NCBI GenBank assembly: GCA_900073065.1
Contig: FJOG01000074.1
Location: 31,228-54,570, forward strand
DNA from: Phialocephala subalpina
Taxonomy: Eukaryota; Ascomycota; Leotiomycetes; Helotiales; Mollisiaceae
Length of the DNA stretch: 23,343 nt
Reading direction: 5' to 3'
A program made the translations under genes and the position numbers. Under the pieces are notes generated by a model, which worked only from the letters and a program-made list of their open reading frames with translations, ran no database searches and was not told the origin of the DNA. Below, piece by piece: positions 10,539-18,741 of the stretch. Positions within the stretch are counted from its first letter, which is position 1; each line of letters begins with the position of its first letter.

Positions 10539-10632
10539 CTCATGTGACTTACAGTCACATGAGTCACATCACGTGACTATGGATCCAACTAGTGTAGCTG
10601 CCTGGTAGGCAGCCACACATGATCTGGGATCC
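10539..10632. repeat. Cluster of perfect hairpins in a non-mutated patch
   Basis: CTCATGTGAC (10539-10548), a 5-base loop, and its exact complement GTCACATGAG (10554-10563) form one hairpin. It is followed directly by a second CACGTGA-containing palindromic stretch (10563-10577). A further hairpin, GCTGCCT/AGGCAGC (10597-10603 and 10607-10613), lies centrally between two GGATCC sites (10581-10586, 10627-10632). The patch, about 10500-10680, has normal composition inside mutated DNA. It may be a small foldback element; a regulatory role is possible but unsupported. Confidence 0.7.
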
Positions 10633-10682
10633 AATAGTTTCGGGACGTACGAGACCCTCGAAGCCTTAGAGTTTTACTTCGT

Positions 10683-12054
10683 GAACAATATTATTTTGTG
10701 TCGCCTCCTTTTTTACGCTTCTTCGATCTCGCGAATAAAAACGAAAGCATATTTCGTCTGAAAAGTCTACGCTACCGCGACTTATTTATTACTCGGCGTA
10801 ATATTATTTTGTGCCGGAGTAAACTTAAATTGCTTTCGTTCTTTTATCTCCCAATTTGTCTCAACTCTTTACGCCCTCGCTAACTCGCGACGTCCTATTT
10901 GTGTGTATATCCGTACATTCGCGCGGTGTATAGCCGTCTCGTATAAATGTAGTTAAAAGTTCGATTTAAAGGACTAAGCGCTCTAATACTCGGGGTACGC
11001 GGGGTCTTTGCAGTATTATACCCACCGACGGGCGTTGCCAAAGTCAGCGTTATCCGCATCGATATCGCTATTCGTTAAATAGTCGAAAGGCGTAAAGTTG
11101 TAAACATAATACGAGAATCCGTTTTAATCGCTACTATTAGACTTTCTTATTATTATCGGATAATATAAATGTATTTTTTCACATATAAATAGCGTTAAAT
11201 ATACGGGGCTAATAAACGTAAAGTTTTATAGCCGCGAAATACTACGATAATATTGGATACGAGGAGTATTTCGATCCTTTAAACGGTCGAAATACATAAT
11301 ATAAAGTCGGCTTTCTCGCTATTAAACTAAAAGTTAAATAGATTTAATACTCCGCAGTTTGAAAATTCTAACGATAATCGTTCTAAGTCTCTTAAATATC
11401 TCTATCTCGTGCGTAAACGAAGGATTAGACTTAAGTAAGTAGAATATATTTCTAAGAAAAATAGCGAATCTTTCGATCGTTTAACCCCTTCCTTAATCGG
11501 TTTACAACTCTCGGAACTTCTCCCATACTTTTTCCCTTTATTTTCTTATATCCCGACCGTTAAACCCCTTCTTTTGCCACGCCGTCTCGTACTTGTAGTA
11601 TTAGCTGAAATTCCGCTACTCCGTAATCATTTCTTTGAGGCTTAAACTATAGTAATCACTTCTTAAATCGACGGGCGCTTTCTACTCCGTAATATTTGCA
11701 AGTTTGCCGGAACTATGAATATATACTCTACTAATCTCAATTATCGTTTGAATTCGACCCTCTTCTTTATTTATATGCGCGCAATTACGCTAAACCGCTT
11801 TATAATTACTAGATAGGCCATTTTAACCGTATAAATATAGCGTGTTCTCCTTTTATATTTATAGATTTTTACGCTTCCTATAAAGTCCATCGTTTATATG
11901 TAAATAGATTTACCTATTAAATACTTCTCCTTACTACTAACTAATTAATTAATACTAATCGCACGAGATAGCATTCTATTAACGATAAAAGAGAAAGTTG
12001 ACGGCGATTACGCCTTCTCTTAATAAAGAAATCATCAAATTTAAACTTAAGTAT
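10683..12054 (-). other. AT-rich stretch with a possible - strand coding remnant
   Basis: On the - strand a frame from about 11830 to about 10930 keeps register for 300 codons with many TAA/TAG stops. It gives runs such as L-K-E-M-I-T-E, E-T-A-W-Q-K-K-G-F-N-G and K-V-W-E-K-F-R-E-L, which read like a real protein. Because TA-rich DNA makes such stops common in any frame, this is weak evidence. An overlapping frame starting M-D-F-I-G at about 11908 recalls integrase cores but soon breaks down. No family is assigned. Confidence 0.3.
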
Positions 12055-12306
12055 TTAACGAGTTTTAATCCTTTTAATGTTGTGAAAACTATATTTATAT
12101 TTCTTCGGTATTTCTCCCCTCTTATCCTCCTCTACATTAGAAAGTATAATTGAGCCATTGGAATTTATTATTAATATGCCGCCGCTTTTGCGCACTTTTG
12201 TTAATATATCCTTAGTATTTTCGAGTAGTATATACCTTGGCCTCCAAATGACTCCGGCGCTATAAACCCCTAGAAAAAGTCGCTGAATAGTTTTGTAGAG
12301 CCCAAA
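12055..12306 (-). pseudogene. Uninterrupted 83-codon frame, unrecognised
   Basis: The frame lacks a Met start but is open for 83 codons and is compositionally protein-like. It contains S-A-G-V-I-W-R-P-R-Y-I-L-L-E-N and later I-L-I-I-N-S-N-G-S. The order distantly recalls the catalytic and metal-binding loops of fungal phosphotransferase-like kinases (G-D-x-x-x-x-N-I-L and I-I-D-F), with the key Asp residues absent. That reading is speculative. It is probably an internal exon piece of a destroyed gene. Confidence 0.3.
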
Positions 12307-13184
12307 CTAATAGCTAAACTTCGATAAATAATATTGTTTCCATGGCAGTAATTCAAGGCGCTCGCAATTTGTTCTATTGAACTTCCCAGTTTACTTTATC
12401 GATATACTTCTCGACTTATTGAACTTTCATTATACTTATTCTCGGTAAACGGTAGCGAGATAATCGTAGTCGCGACTTAATTTAATTAATTAGTCGTAAA
12501 CTTAAAATATCGTCGATTATAAACTCCGAAATATCCTCGTAATTTAATAAAAGGTTTCGCAATAATAATAAATAAGCGAATCGAAGTCATTTTCTACTAA
12601 GTAATCCAAGTATAAATTCGCTTGGCCCTAATTAAGTACGGAGATACATTTATCCTCCCGTACTTTGAAATTCTACGTCATTAAAACTAAAAGGCAAATT
12701 TATAGTAAGTGCGATACTTGTAAAATTAGAAGGTAATAATCATTTCTAATATGTAAATTAAAATATAAATTATTTTAAAAAACGAGATATATTTCTTTTT
12801 GCCCTTCCTCTAAGAGGGCTACCTGTCGCTATGGTTCACCTGATCGTAATTACGTGCGAATCGACGTTGCGTAATTGTATTAGAATACGGTGGGTTGTTT
12901 TGACCTCCTAAGCACTCTCTTGCAATGAGTCACGGGACTCTATTACATGATAATTGACTCATTTGTTTCCTTTGTTGCTTATAACTGCCTATTACTTGTA
13001 AATACATATAAGCATCAGTAATTATAGTCTTAGAAGAATAACTCTTCCGCTACCAATTTATTAGAATGATTGGTGACCTAACCCGTGACCTGTTTTAAAT
13101 AACAGATTGCGCGGGGCTATTAACTCCATCGTTATCCTTCCCTACTCCATATCGCTCAATGGATCGCTTTATAGTAATTACTTG
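12307..13184. other. AT-rich sequence with a less-mutated patch at 12780-13150
   Basis: From about 12780 to 13150 CpA and TpG reappear. The patch includes TATA-like CATATAAGC (about 13007) and a pyrimidine-rich run. It could be a solo LTR or a short non-autonomous element, since such short pieces often escape RIP, but I find no partner repeat or clear ends in the window. No gene is seen. Confidence 0.35.
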
Positions 13185-13353
13185 GCGTTATTAAGTCCAT
13201 ATACTATTAATTAAATCAGCGATTAGTATACGTACTACTTTTTCCGTGTTTTTTAATTTATTTTCAAATAAATAACGTTATTACGCTTATAAATCCTCAA
13301 TTAAATCGGCAACGAGTGTACGTATTTAATTGTCCGTGTTTTTATAGCCTTTA
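13185..13353 (+). repeat. Tandem duplication with 90-bp period
   Basis: Two units starting GCGTTATTA (13185) and ACGTTATTA (13275) align over 80 bases. They share TTAAATC-GC (13211 and 13301) and TCCGTGTTTTT (13243 and 13333), all exactly 90 bases apart. Differences include many transitions, so the duplication predates at least part of the mutation. Confidence 0.7.
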
Positions 13354-13579
13354 AAGAGTTTGAATTTTTAGGAATTTAAGAATTTTTATAGCGCAGAAAT
13401 CAATTCGTTATTCTAAGTCTCTATTTTGTTAACGATAATCGTTATTATGCGTTAGTGCTTATCTTAGGCCTAATAAAGCACGTCGAGGCACTCTATTATC
13501 GATATTTATAAACTTTTATTGTTAATGAGATTTTTAGACTATTCGACTTTATATTTTTTTTGTTTTGGCGATAAATGCG

Positions 13580-13820
13580 TTTTATCGAAGGCCACGTTCG
13601 GTAATTCTAATTCTAATTAATACGATGTTTCTTGCGAGTAGCAATTAGAGCTTTTTAGCACTTTCCTCGGATAATCCCTTTAAGTTTCTTTTTGGCCTCT
13701 TCGATTCCAGTCTTTTCCCGAGCGTGGGCCCGATCGCAGGCTCGGTGTACTCGAGAGTCGCACTCGAAGTTGCACTTAATAAAGCCGGCTCTATGTTTGT
13801 TACACGAGTGTAATTACGGA
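13580..13820 (-). pseudogene. Decayed Cys/His-rich frame
   Basis: On the - strand, 13804-13658 is open and reads C-N-K-H, then K-C-N-F-E-C-D, then V-H-R-A-C-D-R-A-H. After this comes a Lys/Arg-rich helix (K-T-G-I-E-E-A-K-K-K-L-K-G-I-I-R-G-K-C). After a TAA it continues K-A-L-I-A-T-R-K-K-H-R-I in the same frame. The spaced Cys and His residues suggest a small zinc-binding module followed by a basic helix. I do not know the family. The region is less mutated than its surroundings. Confidence 0.4.
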
Positions 13821-14633
13821 GTTAGTACGGTATATTAGAATAGTTTGAGTAAATATAAAAGTAAATATTAATTTAACGGTAACGAGAAGATCGAATTAAT
13901 TAGCGAGACTAAGAGGGGGAAGGTTTATATATATAATGGTAAAGAGGATATAGTCTACTATACCCTAGAAAGTTTAGTCCAACTCTACGGTGATTCTTCC
14001 CCTCGAGCGATACTCTACCGAGCTTAATTAAATTAGTACGTTTTACGGGCGTAAATAGAATACGGCAAGCAGTAATAAATGTGTAATTATTCGATTCTCC
14101 ATTTTATATACTACAATATACTCGAAAGTTAACGCTAAACGATTCTAAAGTTTTTAATCAACTATTTTCGAACGTTACGAAATTGTATTTAATACTATAT
14201 AATTAAAGGAAATGCGAAATAATCCGCCTCGAATAGTTCGACTTCTACTTATTATAGTGACGTAAATATAAACGAGAAAATCGATTTACAGTTTATAGTA
14301 ATAAAAGAAATTAAACGCTAAAAATTGAGTTTTCTCGGGGGAATTTAGTGCTTTATATCTTATAAATCTAAGTAATTGTTTTTGGCGGTATCCGCCCAAA
14401 TTGGCGCCGCCAACATTTGCCAGCTGTAAGCGTTAATAACCCGTACGATTTAAATAGACGCGAAAAACGTCTCTTAAGGCGACTTATAGAGCATTATAAG
14501 CTGTTTTCGATCGATGGTTAACGAGGACCAGTATAAAGTATCACAACAAGTAGATTAGTACTCCGAGGATACGTTACCCATCTGAATCATCTTTGTTACT
14601 TAAGAAAAAAGCGATGGAAGGAATGGTCAAATA
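13821..14633. other. AT-rich sequence with a GC-rich palindrome at 14382-14413
   Basis: No gene is recognised. At 14382-14388 TTGGCGG is matched by CCGCCAA at 14407-14413, with TCCGCCC and GGCGCC between, a GC-rich spot in AT-rich DNA. It may be the end of an element, but no second end was found. Confidence 0.4.
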
Positions 14634-14879
14634 ACGTCCCTCCTTGCGTAGCGAGACACCCTGTGTACCGAGACAAACCAATGAAATCGAATGAATTTCG
14701 AGATCAATAAATCGCTATACTAAGAGGAATAGTGTGACGAATATATTACTAATCCTGAATATGAATACTTTCTATTGTAATTAGTTTAAAAGAAATATTA
14801 CGAAGAAAAAATCGGAATCCTTGCGATTTGATTGGTTTGTCTCGGTACACAGGGTATCTCGCTACGCAGGGAGGGACGT
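14634..14879. mobile_element. 246-bp MITE with 56-bp terminal inverted repeats and TA target duplication
   Basis: The ends ACGTCCCTCCTTGCGTAGCG (14634 onward) and its complement (ending 14879) match over 56 bases with three differences. TA flanks each side (14632-14633 and 14880-14881), the target duplication typical of Tc1/mariner-type insertion. The interior has no coding capacity. Apart from the AT-rich centre the element keeps normal composition, so it either inserted after the mutation episode or is below the length RIP acts on. A transposase in trans is implied but none is visible in this window. Confidence 0.9.
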
Positions 14880-15121
14880 TACAACTAAGAAGCTATTTGA
14901 GGGAAGGAAATCGATTTCTTAGTAGCGGGTTTAGGGGCGGTCCTCGAGTTTTAACTAAAAGCTTCTACGAATTTATAAAAGTTTTATAAAACACTTTATA
15001 ATAAATTAATGCGTTTAAATGTATCGCGTGAGTAATTTTGGCCATTTAAAGCTTTAACCCTTATTTTATTAAGTAAAACAATCTAAAGTTAACCTTGTAC
15101 AATCACGTATTTAATTTTGTT

Positions 15122-15248
15122 TATTTTTAAGACTTATACGATTTTAAGACTTATATAGTCTTAAGAACTTTGTCTTGAGAGCGTAGCGGTTTTAAGAGAA
15201 AGTTCTTGAGACTACGTAAGTCTTAAAATCGTATGAGTCTTAAAAATA
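15122..15248. repeat. 127-bp long palindrome (foldback)
   Basis: The left arm starting TATTTTTAAGACTTATACGA (15122) and the complement of the right arm (ending 15248) agree over about 55 bases. The differences are few and largely transitions. The unit TTAAGACTTA recurs inside each arm. The centre is about 15185. It may be a foldback MITE, or a strong stem in any transcript through the region; no transcription signals are seen. Confidence 0.8.
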
Positions 15249-15639
15249 GACGGGTTAAAGCTTTTGTGGCTGAAAATCGCGAGGTAGAATGCGGTTGACA
15301 TTTGTGGCTTAGTTTGTTCGTATGAGTATGCATAGGCTAAGCTTCTAATTACGATTCCAATGGCTCGATCGGCTTCGATAAGCGAATTAATTGAGAGGAG
15401 ATGAAATATAAAGGGTATTTACTTTTTTTAATCGATTTAATTCATATCTTGGAATGTTCGTAGAGATTGCGTAGATCGGGGTATATTGCGGGGTTGTTGT
15501 TTGCTTTTCTAAATACTAGTAAAATGATAAATTTGAGATGAAATCGTGTAACTTAGAATAGAATATGATTTTGGAGTCGGAAATTAATTACTATTTTAAA
15601 GAGGAGGTGATTCTCTCGATTAAACGCATTTTGAGATCC
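15249..15639. other. RIP-type AT-rich stretch, probable continuation of the copia relic
   Basis: Downstream, on the - strand, of the reverse transcriptase fragment, where the connection and RNase H parts of pol would be expected. I could not recognise their motifs through the stops. Confidence 0.35.
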
Positions 15640-15838
15640 TTGTCGTGGTTAGTCTCTTGGTTAGGAAGGCTTGGAGCGTTGATACTATTAGTACGTAGTC
15701 GACGTAATAATAAGAGGGAACTTTGTAGCTTTCGTCTTTAGTTAATTATACTCCAGATTTGAGATTGCAATTAGTAAAATGTATTCCTTTAAAGGAGAAC
15801 ATTTTATAGCGGATAGCGAAGTTAAAAGAGGGTATATT
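15640..15838 (-). pseudogene. Ty1/copia-type reverse transcriptase fragment
   Basis: On the - strand the frame reads G-I-H-F-T-N-C-N-L-K-S-G-V-stop, then about 13 residues, then Y-Y-V-D-Y-V-L-I-V-S (YVDY codons 15706-15695). Copia RTs have G-F-x-x-C-x-x-D-x-x-x-W, about 15 residues, then Y-V-D-D-x-L-I. The stop sits at the Trp position and the second catalytic Asp is Tyr. Register is kept from 15838 to the motif. The element is dead. RIP targets such repeated elements, so this fits the origin of the mutated block. Confidence 0.6.
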
Positions 15839-16538
15839 GAGACTTTATAATCCTAGTTGCGCTCTTTTCGAGGCTTAACGCATATAGTAGGCAATGCTAA
15901 TTACTTTGCCCGTAGTAATAAAATAGTCACTTTTACGCAAATAAAAATAAAGCGATAAGAAATACAATAAATTTAAGAATTTGTTTTTTTTGAGGTTTAT
16001 AGTTAATATTAGCTTTTTATGATACTTAGAAAATCAATTCGTAAATACTTCGCATTTATTTAAATCGAATTTTATAGACGATAAGTTTATCGCAGTGGAA
16101 GTGTCTCAAATATCGCGGGGTATTCGCTAAAGGCCCTTCGAGTCGTACATAGGCCACCGTACTCTCTACATTTAATATCCAATAATATTAGTCTCCTTTA
16201 TGTAATTTTACTTCCTACTTTTAAATCCGTATTTATAAATCGAATACTTTCGCTATTAAATCGATCATTTGATTGATCCCGGCGATTATTCCATTTTATA
16301 GTGATTAGGGTTTATACGAAAACCAAGCAATTAACTTTTTATTAGAGTTATATATTTAGTTTTTACGCTTTTATTTCAAAAGTTCGATGTATAAAATTTA
16401 TAGAGGAATTGTTATAGTGGATACGTGGATTCGGACGAGAGTATTCTTAGAGAGTTTTAGAGAGAAAGGGGAGTTACTATAAAAAATAAATTTTTATATA
16501 CAAAGGAGATAAGAAATTAATAAACTAGTAACTTCACT
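15839..16538. other. RIP-type AT-rich stretch before copy B
   Basis: No family is recognised. The last 150 bases may hold the 5' part of the repeat-protein gene copy B: a + strand frame around 16410-16500 faintly resembles the N-terminal part of copy A. Confidence 0.35.
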
Positions 16539-17182
16539 ATGAATACAATAAGATAACCCTAAGAGTAAGAATCAAAAGCTTATTGCGCAAAGGATATTGT
16601 TTGTACAAAACTTGGACGTAGTTAATCGGTAGATTGGACGCCGTTTTTAGATGAAGTTGAGTACTATTTATAGAGAACGCTGTTTTTAGATGGGGTTAAA
16701 GTGCCGATTATAGAGGTTAAATATCGTTTGTAGAGAAGTTGGACGCCGTTTCTAAATGGATTTAAAATACTAATTATCGAGGTTAATTATCGTTTGTAGT
16801 AGAATTGAATATCTTTAAAACATGAAAACCAAATTTTGAACTACAATAGATCGTGCGACGAGGTAGTATTTGGCGTATTAAATAGAATTTGATGCACGAT
16901 CGGAATTGAAGTTAACGTTTAAATTAAATGATTCGAATGGCTCGAAAACTCGCTGGAATTAGCCAAAATCTAATTAGATAAAGAGGCTAAAAGTGAGCGA
17001 AGAAAGATGTTAAAATTGGAGAAGGATCTAAAATCGGGGACAAGTCTTAAGTTAAAGGTGAGTTGAATCTGATCACGTGATACTAACTTGTTTTCGAGCA
17101 AACAACTCCTTTTGACGAGAATAGTTTCATCGGACTACTCTATTACCACTACTACCAATTAGTACAGGACAATACCTCTTAA
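16539..17182 (+). pseudogene. Decayed tandem-repeat protein gene, copy B, with an intact 3' intron
   Basis: The frame starts at ATG 16539 and keeps register to 17057 with about a dozen stops. It gives E-S-K-A-Y-C-A-K-D, then three 22-residue units (W-T-P-F-L-D/N-G-V/F-K and I-I-E-V-K/N-Y-R-L) at about 16637-16800. A charged helical part follows (F-E-W-L-E-N-S-L-E-L-A-K, then L-D-K-E-A-K-S-E-R-R-K). At 17058 GTGAGT opens a 41-base intron with a TACTAAC branch site and a CGAG acceptor (17097-17098). Exon 2 (17099-17182) is open in the joined frame and ends in TAA. The 3' part is barely mutated. The copy is the inverted counterpart of 1745-2545. Function unknown. Confidence 0.6.
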
Positions 17183-18386
17183 CCCACGCTATCTAAGGAT
17201 AGCCTTAAAACTAGATTTGCTTGTGTTTTGGCCAATAGTTTAAAGATTCAACGTTAAAACAACTTCGAGCTTATTAGCTCACGTTAAAACGAAGATCGAA
17301 TCAATATTATAAAGAGTTGATTAACGCATTTAATTGAAGTTAACGGTTGAGAAGGCTAGTATTTTTTAATGTTTATCTTTTGAATGCTAATCGAAGTCGA
17401 GAAAAGTATTATATTCGCGAAAAACACGTTACTCTATTTATAAGTCGATCGCTTTACTTTCTCTTCTACGAACGCATTATATAGGCCTAAGTAAATTCGA
17501 CGTATACTTAGCTTTTATTCGACTTTGCTTTCTCTCTTAATTTAACCCTTTAACTTTGTAGAAATACGAAGACGAGTAGTCGTCGATTAATAAACTCTTC
17601 GATTATCGAATTAATTTCTTTAATACAACGCAACTCAAATAACGAGACAAATTGAGTTAATACATATACATTTCTATATCTATTTATATCAACGCAATTT
17701 AAGAGCAAAGACTTAACTATCTATATAATAAGATTACAAAGGATAGAATACTTAGAGCAATTTGCAGAAAATTAGTAAAACGCCGGAAATCACACTAATA
17801 TCCTGAATATTATAGGCGGAGTTTTAGGAGGGGGAGGTTATTATATTACTACATTCGAATTCGAAAATGACGAGAAGAGTAAATGTTTTCAACTTGCTTT
17901 ATTTAATTGTAAAGTTTCTTTAACTTTTTACTTTCTACTTTCTTACTCCTTACTAATATTAAATCAACTTATCAAGAGCAAAACTGCCCTCTATAGCAAC
18001 CCCTCTACTCGAGCTTAATAAGCCCCTCTCTAAAGAGAGATACGTAAGCTTAAGTACATATTACTACGAGGTATTAAACATCAAAAGAAATTCAATCTTT
18101 TATTTAGTAATAAAAAAATTAAAAGTTGCGATATTAACGCGAATCCGATTCTATTGATTACATTTACAGTACCGGAAAGACTATTAAGTGATCTAATCAT
18201 AAGATAGCCGTGTTATTACTAATACTAATTACTATGATAAGTTTTAGAACAAGTTTATTACGGGACAACGCGTACTAAATATCATATGATCGATATAGAT
18301 GGCATTCTTTGGTGGATCGACCGCGACGCGCACGAATGGAAACGACTCTTCTCAGTATATATACTGAAATTGGGCGAAATAGGTTA
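17183..18386. other. RIP-type AT-rich stretch leading to the island
   Basis: No domain is recognised on either strand. On the - strand near 17650-17560 a short helical frame is open but unassignable. Composition returns to normal at about 18290. TGGGCGAAAT occurs at 18371-18380 and again inside the adjoining inverted repeat at 18393-18402. Confidence 0.45.
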
Positions 18387-18455
18387 CAGTCGTGGGCGAA
18401 ATCGGCTTCCGCCCTAAATACTTCGAGAATTTAAACTTAGCCACATTGCCAAGAC
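18387..18455 (+). repeat. Left terminal inverted repeat
   Basis: Starts CAGTCGTGGGCGAAATCGGC. It aligns without gaps to the complement of 21172-21240, with 12 differences in 69 positions, 8 of them transitions. The inner end is TGCCAAGAC in both copies. Confidence 0.85.
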
Positions 18456-18741
18456 GCTTCTGGCTGCGCTAGCATCACTGTAGCTAGCTTATTATATCCC
18501 CGCATAACAAGCCACACCTCAAAAGTGTCACGTGTGAGCCAGAAGATCGAAGGTTACGAAGAGAAGTGGTGCTATTGTACTGTATCCTCAGCCGCCAGAA
18601 AATTACTTGCAAGGAATATACTGTGGAAAGCCACAATTTGATTTGAATTATGCATACTGTAGCAAGCTGAGCATGATCAGGATATTTTCAAGGGCTTGCA
18701 TTTCAATTTCAGATGCAAGTGCTTTCGTCCGGTCTAAATAA
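18456..18741 (-). other. 3' flank of the island gene
   Basis: Normal composition. On the - strand just past the stop, a different frame is open for about 25 codons and looks helical (A-L-A-S-E-I-E-M-Q-A-L-E-N-I-L). This leaves room for an alternative 3' exon, though I find no convincing splice pair. No clear polyadenylation signal was identified. Confidence 0.35.

Noticed and set aside
11760..11908. Integrase core beginning M-D-F-I-G
   Set aside because: Only the first few residues fit; no further catalytic residues follow and a competing frame is equally plausible.
12780..13150. Solo LTR
   Set aside because: Composition and a TATA-like site would fit, but no TG...CA ends with target duplication and no second copy are visible.
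18353..18366. CAGTATATATACTG palindrome as a transposon footprint
   Set aside because: The CAGT/ACTG ends face inward around a short TA run, not the outward arrangement expected of a footprint, and the sequence is too simple to interpret.
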